Source: Alphaproteobacteria bacterium (GTDB lineage Bacteria; Pseudomonadota; Alphaproteobacteria; UBA11073). Taken from it: DNA of 44,249 nt. The position numbers were made by a program, and so were the translations under genes. The stretch covers positions 1-44,249 of the forward strand of contig JABDAM010000010.1 in the NCBI GenBank assembly GCA_013289145.1, in the 5' to 3' direction. Positions 1 through 7,916 of the stretch are shown in pieces (position 1 is the first letter of the stretch; each line of letters opens with the position of its first letter). The notes under the pieces are model-generated. The model had not been told where the DNA came from. It worked only from the letters and a program-made list of their open reading frames with translations, and did not search any database.

Positions 1-845
1 CCAAAAATCGCGGCGGCGAGCGCATGCACCGCCGCGCGGTCGGCGAGGCCGAGCATGTTTTGTACAGTGTCGGTTTTGATTTCCGCTTGATCTTCGCCCA
101 GTGCGGCTTCGGCCAGCGCTTGATCGAGCAGTGAGAGGCCGTCACGCACCGAACCGTCAGCGGCGATGGCGATGAGACGCAATGCCTCGGGCTCCGCCGC
201 GCCGTTTTCATTCGCCAGGACTTTTTGGAAATGCGTGACAAGTTCGCCGGTTTCAATCCGGCGTAAATCAAAACGCTGGCAGCGCGACAGAACCGTAATC
301 GGCACTTTGCGCACCTCCGTCGTCGCCAAAACGAATTTTACATGCGCGGGCGGCTCCTCCAACGTTTTCAAGAGCGCATTGAACGCGCTTTTGGAAAGCA
401 TGTGCACCTCGTCGATAATATAAACTTTAAACCGCGCGGAGGTCGGTGCGTAACGCGCGCTGTCAATAATTTCGCGGATGTTATCGACGCCGGTATTACT
501 GGCCGCATCGATTTCCAGCACGTCGACATTGCGTCCTTCGCGGATGGAAACACAGGCGCTGCAGACATCGCAGGGCGCCGCGGTGGGGCCGTTCTCGCAA
601 TTCAATGCCTTGGCAATAATCCGCGCCGTTGTGGTTTTGCCGATGCCGCGAATTCCGGTGAGCATCCAGGCATGGGCGAGCCGCCCCATATTGATCGCAT
701 TGGTGAGCGTGCGCACGAGCGCTTCCTGCCCGATCAACTGGTCAAAATTCTGCGGCCGGTATTTGCGCGCCAGAACGCGGTAGGCGTTGTTGTTGGCGGC
801 GTTGGCGGAGGTTTGCACGGGCAATTCTTCTGCGGCGAATAACAT
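1..845 (-). CDS. dnaX: DNA polymerase III subunit gamma/tau, N-terminal part (runs off the window start)
   Basis: Clamp-loader ATPase that assembles the beta clamp on DNA in the replisome. About 281 residues are present and the C-terminal part lies outside the window. Translating the minus strand from the ATG at 845 gives the typical opening (VLARKYRPQNFDQLIGQEA), a Walker A motif GIRGIGKTT, a four-cysteine zinc module (LNCEN followed by CDVCSAC), a Walker B region YIIDEVHML, and the sensor stretch LLKTLEEPP with SRCQRFDLRRI. All are diagnostic of DnaX. The start is supported by an AAGGTAA-type ribosome site just upstream. The ffs RNA nearby on the same strand is a common companion of dnaX. 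It is divergent from the orphan gene at 953. Confidence 0.96.
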   Translation of the reverse strand, partial: MLFAAEELPVQTSANAANNNAYRVLARKYRPQNFDQLIGQEALVRTLTNAINMGRLAHAWMLTGIRGIGKTTTARIIAKALNCENGPTAAPCDVCSACVSIREGRNVDVLEIDAASNTGVDNIREIIDSARYAPTSARFKVYIIDEVHMLSKSAFNALLKTLEEPPAHVKFVLATTEVRKVPITVLSRCQRFDLRRIETGELVTHFQKVLANENGAAEPEALRLIAIAADGSVRDGLSLLDQALAEAALGEDQAEIKTDTVQNMLGLADRAAVHALAAAIF

Positions 846-876
846 GGGGTTACCTTACCAAAATTAAAGGAAAAAT

Positions 877-905
877 ATATAAGAATGTAGCCATTTATCG
901 TGCAA
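877..905 (-). promoter_or_regulatory. Candidate sigma-70-type promoter for dnaX
   Basis: On the minus strand a TTGCAC hexamer (900-905) is followed after 17 bases by TTATAT (877-882), in an A/T-rich divergent gap and about 30 bases upstream of the dnaX ATG. The match to the -35/-10 consensus is partial. This is an inference from sequence only. Confidence 0.35.
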
Positions 906-952
906 ATGTAACAGTTTTTTGCTAAAATAAAGGCCAAGCCAAAGGAAATCCC

Positions 953-1528
953 ATGCCCAGACCAGACGATATATCATCCAAAACGGCGTTTTTAAAAATT
1001 ATTACGGGAACGACCGATGATCTTCGCGGAGATCTCGATATTATCACTAATGCTTTGGGACGGACTGGTAGGATGGGCAAGAGTTTGGGAAACTTTATTC
1101 ATGAGAATTTAGACCCCTATCAGTATCCGAGAGAAGAACTTGCAGTAAAAGCGTTTGATGATGCTGTCCATGGCAACCATGTTCGCCTCGCGCGCCTGAA
1201 ATTCACATTATTGGGGAATATGGAGGACGAAACAAAGGGGACGCCTGAACAAATAGAAGAGGAAATCGCATGGCATTGGGAAAAGGGAAGATTAAAGCCA
1301 ACGGATTTAGGGATCGGCAAAATTCAATTCGCCCGGGGACAGCCCAAAGGAAGACGGATGGCAGCTTTTATAAATATTAATAGGCCGACGATTGAGACGA
1401 TAACGCGACCTATGACAAAAGATGCGCATGCGCGCATTGCAAAAAAGAAATCTGAATCTCTGGCAAACGAGGGACCTCAGAGATCTGTAGTGTCCATACG
1501 TGAATTAACGCCATACAAACTGAATTAG
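953..1528 (+). CDS. Hypothetical protein, 191 residues, orphan
   Basis: I do not recognise this protein. It is charged and soluble-looking, with no signal peptide or membrane segment. Lysine, arginine, glutamate and aspartate are frequent, and the C-terminal third (around residues 125-190) is basic. The ATG at 953 is preceded by AAAGGAAA at a good ribosome-site distance. The gene lies on the plus strand among minus-strand genes, divergent from dnaX, and its TAG stop meets the 3' end of the ffs RNA on the other strand. Its codons are more A/T-rich than those of dnaX and dnaE, which suggests separate acquisition. I am fairly sure it is a gene because of its length, ribosome site and consistent frame, but no function can be assigned. 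Confidence 0.7.
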   Translation: MPRPDDISSKTAFLKIITGTTDDLRGDLDIITNALGRTGRMGKSLGNFIHENLDPYQYPREELAVKAFDDAVHGNHVRLARLKFTLLGNMEDETKGTPEQIEEEIAWHWEKGRLKPTDLGIGKIQFARGQPKGRRMAAFININRPTIETITRPMTKDAHARIAKKKSESLANEGPQRSVVSIRELTPYKLN

Positions 1529-1620
1529 GCACCCCCGCCGCGACCCGCGGCAAAATCGTTACGGCTGCTGCCTTTCGGCCCTGACCGGGTTGGCGCACGC
1601 CGCGCCCGCGGGGGGATACC
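1528..1620 (-). ncRNA. ffs: 4.5S signal recognition particle RNA (small bacterial SRP RNA)
   Basis: The minus strand carries the helix-8 signature of SRP RNA: GGTCAGGGCCGAAAGG followed by CAGCAGCC, around 1564-1588. The two ends (GGTATCCCCCCGC at the 5' side and GCGGCGGGGGTGCC at the 3' side) pair to close one long hairpin of about 93 nt, the size of the alphaproteobacterial form. The apical tetraloop reads GAAA rather than the more usual GGAA; both are GNRA loops. The RNA binds Ffh and targets ribosomes to the membrane. Ends are estimated from the terminal helix and may be off by a few bases. Confidence 0.92.
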
Positions 1621-1625
1621 CGGGG

Positions 1626-1728
1626 AGCAGACTAGCAGACTAGCAGACTAGCAGACGAGAGGAAAAATGGCTTTTTTGCAAATTTTTTTATTTTTCTCGT
1701 CTACTCGTACCTCGTCTGCTCGTCTGCT
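1626..1728. repeat. Long imperfect hairpin built of 8-base tandem repeats
   Basis: The left arm (1626-1657) is four tandem copies of AGCAGACT/G. The right arm (1696-1728) is a run of CTCGTCTG-like units that is close to its reverse complement. The arms are separated by about 36 A/T-rich bases that can themselves pair in part (GGAAAAAT against ATTTTT). The right arm runs into the dnaE stop codon. It could end dnaE transcription on the minus strand or be a mobile palindromic repeat. A related shorter copy lies at 9466-9489. Confidence 0.75.
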
Positions 1729-4700
1729 AAATCTCCTCCACCCCCACCACGCCCTGCACCTGCGTAATCGCGTGGCGCTGGGTGGGTGGGACGCGGAAGC
1801 GGCCAGGGATTTGAATTTCCGTGCGCAGACCACCCGGGAGGAAGAGCGTCAGGAAAATTTCACCCTTGCCGGGCGGCAGGGCGGATAAAGTTTCTTTGAG
1901 CGCGGGGATCCCTTTTTCCGATTGCAAGGAAATCACCACACCGTCGGCAACATCCGCCGCCGCGGCTTCGAGCAATTGCACATCCTGCACCGTCAGGCGG
2001 TAGCCGTCGTCATTCGCTTGCGCATCGACCGACAGGATCAGCGTTTTGCCCGCCGCCAGAATATCGCGGTGGCGCAGCAGGATTTCGGCAAAGACCATCA
2101 CTTCATAGACGCCTGATGCATCCGACAATTGCACAAAGGCGAAACGGTTACCGGATTTGGCGGTTTTAATCGTCACGCCCACGACAACGCCCGCCAGTTT
2201 AACGCGCGAAGTGCGCGAACGCGCGAGCATATCTGCCAGGTCCGCATAACGCGCGACGTTGATACGTTTGAGCACGCGCGCAAAACTGTCGAGCGGGTGG
2301 GCGGAGAGATAAAACCCGACCGCGCCGAATTCCATTTGCAAAGCTTCAAGCATCGGCCATTGCGCCGTGGCGGGCAGCGCGGGCGCGGCCATGGTGACTT
2401 CTTCGCCAAACAGATTGCCCTGGCCGGATGATTGTTCCGCGCGCAGGGTTTGGGCGTATTTTAACAAAATATCCGCCCCGCCATGTGCGGCGGCACGGTT
2501 ATTAGTAACACCGTCAAACGCGCCGGCGGCGGCGAGCGCTTCCCATTGTTTTTTATTCATGCCATGCGCTACGCCGCGCCGCGCGATGTCGGCCAAGTCT
2601 TTAAACACGCCGTTGGCTTCGCGGTCCGCAACCATATTTTTCATCGATTCAAATCCGACGCCTTTGATCGCGCCCAACGCATAACGGATGGCGTATGTAT
2701 CGTCCGTGATTTTTTCGACCGCGAAATCCGCCGCGGATTTATTGATATCAGGCGGCAATAATTTGATATTCAAACGCTGCAATTCCTGCCGGAATTTAGC
2801 CAGTTTATCGGTATCGCCCAGATCGAGCGTCATCAGCGCGGCCATGAATTCGACGGGATAATGTGCTTTCAGGTATGCGGTTTGCCAGGCGATGAGCGCA
2901 TAGGCAGCCGCGTGGGATTTGTTAAAACCGTAACCCGCGAATTTATTCACCTGCTGGAAAATCATGCGCGCCTGATCGGCGTTCACATCATTCGCCACCG
3001 CGCCTTCGATAAAACTCTTTTCCTGTGCATCCATTTCGGATTGAATTTTTTTACCCATCGCGCGGCGCAGCAAATCCGCGCCGCCCAAACTATAACCCGC
3101 CAAAACCTGCGCGACCTGCATCACCTGTTCCTGATAGATCATAATGCCGTAGGTTTCGCGCAGAATGGGCTCAAGCGACGGGTGCAGATAATCCGGCGCT
3201 TCCTCACCATTTTTTACGGCGATGTATTTCGGAATGTTATCCATCGGGCCCGGTCGGTAAAGCGCGACAAGCGCGATGATGTCTTCAAACCGGTTGGGTT
3301 TCAGACGCCGCAGCGTGTCGCGCATCCCCGAACTCTCAAGCTGAAACACGCCAGATGCTTCGCCGCGCGCGAGCATGGCGAAGCTGTTGTCGTCGGAGAA
3401 TGGAATATCTTCCAGGCGCAGGTTAATGCCGCGCTGCGCCATATAAGCGAGCGTATATTGCAGCACGGTGAGGGTTTTCAGACCGAGGAAGTCGAATTTC
3501 ACGAGGCCGGAATTTTCCACATCCTTCATGCTGAATTGCGTCACAAGCGCATCGGAGCGCGGATCTTTATAGAGCGGAATGCGTTCAATCAACGCTTTAT
3601 CCCCGATGACAACACCCGCCGCGTGCGTGGAAGCATGGCGGTATAGCCCTTCCAATTGCAACGCGTAACCCATCATACGCGCGATGTTTTCGTCTTCCGC
3701 GCGTTGCTGTTGCAACATGGGTTCACCATCAATAGCTTCTTGCAGCGTCACCGGCGCGGCGGGATTGTTAGGCACCATTTTGCAAATGCGGTCCACAACC
3801 GGATAGGGAATTTGCAGCACGCGCCCAACATCGCGCAGCACTGCGCGCGCCTGAAGTTTTCCAAAGGTGATAATATGCGCGACGCGTTCGTTGCCATATT
3901 TGCGGCGGACGTATTCAATGACTTCATCGCGGCGTTCCTGGCAGAAATCAATATCGAAATCCGGCATGGAAACGCGTTCGGGATTTAAAAAGCGTTCAAA
4001 CAGCAATCCGAATTGGATCGGATTCAAATCCGTAATCGTCAGGGCCCAGGCTGCAACAGATCCCGCGCCCGAACCACGGCCAGGGCCAACGGGAATATTT
4101 TGCGCCTTCGCCCATTGGATGAAATCTGCGACGATCAAAAAATATCCGGCAAAGCCCATTTGAATGATCACGTCGAGTTCAAATTCCAATCGCGCGCGGT
4201 ATTGTTCCTGATCTTCGGACGGGATGGCGGCGGCGGTCAGACGTTCATCCAGCCCGCGGCGCGCCTGATTGCGCAGGAGTTCGGGTTCGCCCAGGCCATC
4301 TTCATGCGGAAATGGCGGCAGGGTCGGATTGGATTTTCTCGGCGCATAGGCACAACGCTGAGCGATCAGTATCGTGTTCTCAATCGCCTCGGGCAGGTCG
4401 GAAAAGAGTTCCGCCATTTGCTCAGCCGACTTGAAATAATGCTGCGACGTTTCGCGGCGGCGGTCCTGTTCCACCACATAACGGCCACCTGCGATGCAGA
4501 GCAGCGCGTCATGCGCTTCGTAAACTTCCTCAGCGGCGAAATAAACGTCATTAGTCGCGACGATGGGGATGTCATGCGCATAGGCCAGATTAATCAGCGC
4601 GTTTTCCAATTGCCGTTCTTCGTTGATATCATGGCGCTGGATTTCGATATAAAGACGGTTGGGAAAAATGGCCGCGAGTGTTTTCGCGATTTCTTCCGCA

Positions 4701-5176
4701 CATTGCGGTGATTTTTTCACCGCGCTGGCCAGCGGGCCGCGAATACCACCGGAAAGGCAAATCAATCCCGCCGCGTAATTTTCGATTTGCGCGAGCGTCA
4801 ACGGTTTTGGATCGCCCTCGCCGCGTTCAAGGTATGGCAAACTCGCGAGCGCCATCAGGTTTTGATAACCTGTTTCATTCTGCGCCAGCAGCACAATTTG
4901 ATCCGGGCGCGCGCGGCGGTTGGGATTTTGGTTTTTGCCGATTGCGCCGCCGTCATCCGGCAAAATCGCGACATCTAATTGTGCGCCAATGATCGGCTGT
5001 ACGCCCATCTTGCGCGCTTTTTCCGAAAATTCCAGAGCGCCGAACAGGTTATTCGTATCCGTGATCGCGACTGCGGGCATTTGATGGTCGACGGCGAGAT
5101 CGACCAAATCCTCAACCGCAATCGCGCCTTCAAGCAACGAATAGGCGGAATGGGTGTGAAGGTGGATGAAGGTCAT
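1727..5176 (-). CDS. dnaE: DNA polymerase III alpha subunit (replicative polymerase)
   Basis: Catalytic subunit of the chromosomal replicase, 1149 residues, normal for DnaE1. It opens with the PHP domain (HLHTHSAYSLLEG, residues 5-17). The C-family polymerase core carries GPGRGSGAGS (364-373) and the catalytic aspartates in PDFDID (405-410), followed by the fingers and helix-hairpin-helix region. A C-terminal OB-fold lies around residues 975-1025 (VKLAGVVVGV, then FAFVQLSDASG). No key residue is visibly lost. The ATG at 5176 lies 5 bases after the stop of the binding-protein remnant, so the two are probably on one transcript. The 3' end runs into the 8-base-repeat hairpin. Confidence 0.97.
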   Translation of the reverse strand: MTFIHLHTHSAYSLLEGAIAVEDLVDLAVDHQMPAVAITDTNNLFGALEFSEKARKMGVQPIIGAQLDVAILPDDGGAIGKNQNPNRRARPDQIVLLAQNETGYQNLMALASLPYLERGEGDPKPLTLAQIENYAAGLICLSGGIRGPLASAVKKSPQCAEEIAKTLAAIFPNRLYIEIQRHDINEERQLENALINLAYAHDIPIVATNDVYFAAEEVYEAHDALLCIAGGRYVVEQDRRRETSQHYFKSAEQMAELFSDLPEAIENTILIAQRCAYAPRKSNPTLPPFPHEDGLGEPELLRNQARRGLDERLTAAAIPSEDQEQYRARLEFELDVIIQMGFAGYFLIVADFIQWAKAQNIPVGPGRGSGAGSVAAWALTITDLNPIQFGLLFERFLNPERVSMPDFDIDFCQERRDEVIEYVRRKYGNERVAHIITFGKLQARAVLRDVGRVLQIPYPVVDRICKMVPNNPAAPVTLQEAIDGEPMLQQQRAEDENIARMMGYALQLEGLYRHASTHAAGVVIGDKALIERIPLYKDPRSDALVTQFSMKDVENSGLVKFDFLGLKTLTVLQYTLAYMAQRGINLRLEDIPFSDDNSFAMLARGEASGVFQLESSGMRDTLRRLKPNRFEDIIALVALYRPGPMDNIPKYIAVKNGEEAPDYLHPSLEPILRETYGIMIYQEQVMQVAQVLAGYSLGGADLLRRAMGKKIQSEMDAQEKSFIEGAVANDVNADQARMIFQQVNKFAGYGFNKSHAAAYALIAWQTAYLKAHYPVEFMAALMTLDLGDTDKLAKFRQELQRLNIKLLPPDINKSAADFAVEKITDDTYAIRYALGAIKGVGFESMKNMVADREANGVFKDLADIARRGVAHGMNKKQWEALAAAGAFDGVTNNRAAAHGGADILLKYAQTLRAEQSSGQGNLFGEEVTMAAPALPATAQWPMLEALQMEFGAVGFYLSAHPLDSFARVLKRINVARYADLADMLARSRTSRVKLAGVVVGVTIKTAKSGNRFAFVQLSDASGVYEVMVFAEILLRHRDILAAGKTLILSVDAQANDDGYRLTVQDVQLLEAAAADVADGVVISLQSEKGIPALKETLSALPPGKGEIFLTLFLPGGLRTEIQIPGRFRVPPTQRHAITQVQGVVGVEEI

Positions 5177-5181
5177 AGGAA

Positions 5182-5520
5182 TTATTTTTGATAATAATCA
5201 AAATTGCCGTTGTGCCATTGATAGACGGCCCAGTCTAAACCTGTCACGTCGCCCTTGGCGTTAAAACCGACGGCGCCCGCGGCGGTTTTAAATTCCAGGA
5301 AATCCGCGGTCCGGACTGCCTGGCTGTCCGTGCGACCGTAAAAGCGAAGTTGATTGATGTGTTCCACCGCCAGTTTCGCGCCCTGCAGGATTTGTTCGCC
5401 CACCATCGCCGTATCGCCCGTCAGCGGCGCGGCCAGGCCGAGCGTGACGGTATCCTGCGCGGCGGCAAGCCCGGCAAAAAGCGTGAGCGTGAAAATGGCG
5501 GCAAAAAATGGCTTCATCAT
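5182..5520 (-). pseudogene. Internally deleted branched-chain amino acid-type ABC substrate-binding protein
   Basis: The 112-residue frame starts with a clear signal peptide (MMKPFFAAIFTLTLFAGLAA) and the N-terminal strand of LivJ/LivK-type binding proteins (VTLGLAAPLTGDTAMVGEQI). At about residue 48 it jumps directly to the family's C-terminal end (FLEFKTAAGAVGFNAKGDV, then VYQWHNGNFDYYQK). Roughly 250 or more central residues, holding most of the two lobes and the ligand site, are missing, yet the frame stays open. The start at 5520 has GGAG about six bases upstream. It sits just 5 bases ahead of dnaE. It is most simply a decayed transporter gene. A short secreted product is possible but could not bind ligand in the usual way. 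Confidence 0.8.
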
Positions 5521-5609
5521 TATCTCCCGCATAAATCCTAGCGGATGTGACGGCTGTTTTCCAGCCCGGGCGGCAGAGCGCATGATGGATTCCTATGGCA
5601 TTGGAGGAT

Positions 5610-5646
5610 AAAAAAACCGCCCGGAATCGGGACGGATTCCGGGCGG
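5610..5646 (-). terminator. Rho-independent terminator downstream of lolD
   Basis: A perfect 12-base-pair G/C-rich stem (5617-5628 with 5635-5646, loop of 6) is followed on the minus strand by seven T residues. It lies about 100 bases after the lolD stop and before the binding-protein remnant. It therefore should separate lolCD transcription from dnaE. Confidence 0.85.
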
Positions 5647-5748
5647 TGTCGATTTTAGTATGGCACAGACGGGCGGACTTGTCAAGGAATTTTTTCCTTG
5701 TTAAGTCATTGATAAGATTGTATTCTTAGAAAAAATTGTAAAAAATTT

Positions 5749-6420
5749 TCAGGTCAGCCGGCCGTTGTGCATTGTTACGACGCGGTCCATGCGCGCGGCG
5801 AGGGTTTGGTTGTGCGTGACGATGAGCATCGCGACGCCTTCGGCGCGCGCCAATGACAGCAGTAATTGGAAAATATTTTCCGCCGTAGTTTCATCCAGGT
5901 TGCCGGTGGGCTCATCCGCCAGTAGGAGTTTCGGTCGGTTGGCGAGAGCGCGGGCGATAGCGACGCGCTGCGCTTCGCCGCCTGACATTTCTGCCGGACG
6001 ATGATGCGCGCGATCCGCCAGGCCAACAGCCACGAGCAACTCATGCGCGCGTTGTTCGGCTGCTGCGCGCGTATGGCCCGCCAGCAATTGCGGCAGGATG
6101 ATATTTTCCGCCGCGGAAAATTCAGGCAATAGGTGATGGAATTGATAAACAAACCCGACCGTATGGCTGCGCAACTTTGTACGCGCGTTGTCGTGCAGCG
6201 CTTCGGTATTTTCGCCCTGGATTAAAACTTCGCCGGATGTGGGCGGATCAAGCAAACCAGCCGCATGGAGCAACGTCGATTTCCCCGAACCCGACGGGCC
6301 CAGCAGCGCGACCATTTCACCCGCGCGTAATTCCAAATTCACGCCGCGCAGAACTTCGATCGCTTGTTCGCCTTTGCCGTAGGTGCGGCGGACGTCGCGG
6401 AGTTGTAGTACGCTATTCAT
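5749..6420 (-). CDS. lolD: Lipoprotein-releasing ABC transporter, ATP-binding subunit
   Basis: Cytoplasmic ATPase that powers extraction of outer-membrane lipoproteins from the inner membrane by the LolCDE complex. It has Walker A GPSGSGKS (about residues 41-48), a Q-loop region VYQFHHLLPEFSAAENI, the signature MSGGEAQRVAIARAL, Walker B LLLADEPTGNLD and the switch histidine in IVTHN. The chosen ATG at 6420 overlaps the end of lolC by 8 bases, giving 223 residues, and fits the family. An in-frame start 15 bases earlier is less likely because it extends further into lolC. The pair is translationally coupled. Confidence 0.95.
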   Translation of the reverse strand: MNSVLQLRDVRRTYGKGEQAIEVLRGVNLELRAGEMVALLGPSGSGKSTLLHAAGLLDPPTSGEVLIQGENTEALHDNARTKLRSHTVGFVYQFHHLLPEFSAAENIILPQLLAGHTRAAAEQRAHELLVAVGLADRAHHRPAEMSGGEAQRVAIARALANRPKLLLADEPTGNLDETTAENIFQLLLSLARAEGVAMLIVTHNQTLAARMDRVVTMHNGRLT

Positions 6421-7654
6421 AACGCAGCGCCTCAACCGGGCTCAGGCGCGCGGCGCGCCAGGCGGGATAAATGGTGGCGAGGAATGACAGTACGAAGGAC
6501 ATGAGCGTGATGCCCGCAACTTCCGGCCATTCAATTTTGGCGGGAAGCTGCGACAGGAAATAAATTTCAGCGTTGAATAAATCCGTATGCGTCAGGCTTT
6601 GTAAAAACTGACGAATGGATTCTATATTCAAAGCAAACAAGACACCAAGCGCGAGGCCCGCGAACGTACCCGCTACGCCGATCGTCGCGCCGGTGAGCAT
6701 AAAGATTTTCATCACGCTGGCGCGCCCCGCGCCCATGGTGCGCAGAATAGCGATGTCGCGGCCCTTATCCTTTACCAGCATAATCATGCCGGAAATAATG
6801 TTGAAAGCGGCGACGATGATGATGAGCGTGAGGATTAAAAACATCACATGCCGTTCCGTTGCCAGGGCATTGAAATAACTGCCGTTGACCTGTTCCCAAC
6901 TTAGCACGCGGTAACCTGAACCCAGTGCCTGCACAATTTTATCCGTGACGCGGTCCAGACGGTTCGGATCGGCGGTGGTGATTTCAATCGAATTCACGCG
7001 CCCTTCCATATTGAGGAATGCCTGCGCGGCGGCAAGCGGCATATAGATGAAATTCGCGTCATATTCATACATGCCGACATCGAAAATACCGACGATCTCA
7101 TAGGCCTTCGCGCGCGGCATAGTGCCGAAGGGCGTTACGTTTCCAGCGGGCGAGAGTAAATTCAGGCGGTCGCCGACCTTGACATGAATGGTTTCAGCCA
7201 GGCGGCGGCCGATGATGATTTTCTCGCTTTGCAATTCCGGCAGGTGGCCGGAGATAATATGGTTCGCGAGCAGCGGTTTCATCCCCATATCGGCGGACGA
7301 CATGGCACGCAGCATCACGCCGCGCGCAGAGCCATTTTGTGAAATCAAAACCTGCGCATCAAGCAAAGGGAAAACACTCACTACATTCGGAATGATGCGG
7401 ATTTTATCGGTGGTGTTAGTGTAATCCGCGATCGGACCAGCCGTACCGTAAACGCTGATATGCCCGCCGAGGCCCAAAATGCGGTTCATAAATTCCGCGC
7501 GAAATCCATTCATCACAGACATCACGATGATAAGCGTCGCGACGCCCAGCATAATACCAAGGAAAGAAAACAGCGAAATGACCGAAACAAACCCCTCCTT
7601 TTTGCGCGCGCGCAGGTAACGGAAAGCGATCAGGCGTTCAGGAAGAGAGAACAT
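6413..7654 (-). CDS. lolC: Lipoprotein-releasing ABC transporter, permease subunit (LolC/LolE family)
   Basis: Inner-membrane permease of the lipoprotein sorting system, 413 residues, the usual size. The N-terminal motif ERLIAFRYLRARKKEGFVSV precedes the first membrane helix (about 22-48). A large periplasmic domain follows, and an FtsX-type domain with three helices forms the C-terminal third, including the cytoplasmic coupling stretch DKGRDIAILRTMGA. Only one LolC/E-type gene is here, as in many alphaproteobacteria where a single protein (sometimes called LolF) may form a homodimer. The ATG at 7654 is 7 bases after the small membrane-protein gene, and the stop overlaps lolD. Confidence 0.94.
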   Translation of the reverse strand: MFSLPERLIAFRYLRARKKEGFVSVISLFSFLGIMLGVATLIIVMSVMNGFRAEFMNRILGLGGHISVYGTAGPIADYTNTTDKIRIIPNVVSVFPLLDAQVLISQNGSARGVMLRAMSSADMGMKPLLANHIISGHLPELQSEKIIIGRRLAETIHVKVGDRLNLLSPAGNVTPFGTMPRAKAYEIVGIFDVGMYEYDANFIYMPLAAAQAFLNMEGRVNSIEITTADPNRLDRVTDKIVQALGSGYRVLSWEQVNGSYFNALATERHVMFLILTLIIIVAAFNIISGMIMLVKDKGRDIAILRTMGAGRASVMKIFMLTGATIGVAGTFAGLALGVLFALNIESIRQFLQSLTHTDLFNAEIYFLSQLPAKIEWPEVAGITLMSFVLSFLATIYPAWRAARLSPVEALRYE

Positions 7655-7661
7655 AAAATAA

Positions 7662-7916
7662 CTATAATGGCTTTTGGCGCGATAACCAGTATTTCTTTAT
7701 CCAAGGCAGCGATAACGTGGAAAGCAAATAGCCCAAAACCGGCACAATCGCTGTTATCCAGGGATGCAGAAAACCATTCACCACCATGAAAATCCCGGCG
7801 GTAAGGTACGTCATCACCGAGATCACCGCACGGCGCGTAATACTGACTTCCCAAGCCTTGTCCGCTGCAACGCGGGCGTTGCGTTCTTCGATGGCGGAGA
7901 GACGTTCTTCGACCAT
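7662..7916 (-). CDS. Small hypothetical two-helix membrane protein, 84 residues
   Basis: I do not recognise a family. The first 28 residues are charged and helical (MVEERLSAIEERNARVAADK), probably a short coiled coil. Two hydrophobic segments follow, at about 30-48 and 52-70, and a basic tail ends the protein (WIKKYWLSRQKPL). The ATG at 7916 shares one base with the proS stop (TAATG), so translation is probably coupled. A longer in-frame start upstream would lie inside proS and is rejected. It sits between proS and lolC in one transcript. A membrane role is inferred only from hydrophobicity. Confidence 0.75.
   Translation of the reverse strand: MVEERLSAIEERNARVAADKAWEVSITRRAVISVMTYLTAGIFMVVNGFLHPWITAIVPVLGYLLSTLSLPWIKKYWLSRQKPL

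Noticed and set aside
1626-1657. The 8-base tandem repeats as a CRISPR array
   Set aside because: The units are contiguous with no spacers and are far too short for CRISPR repeats; no cas gene is nearby.
2861-3646. A 261-codon plus-strand open frame inside dnaE
   Set aside because: It is antisense to a clearly real gene, rich in His, Arg and Phe as shadow frames of G/C-rich genes are, and lacks a ribosome site or recognisable domain.
5683-5700. CAAGGAA/TTCCTTG hairpin downstream of lolD as a second terminator
   Set aside because: On the lolD strand no T-run follows it; the strong stem at 5617-5646 with seven T residues is the better terminator.
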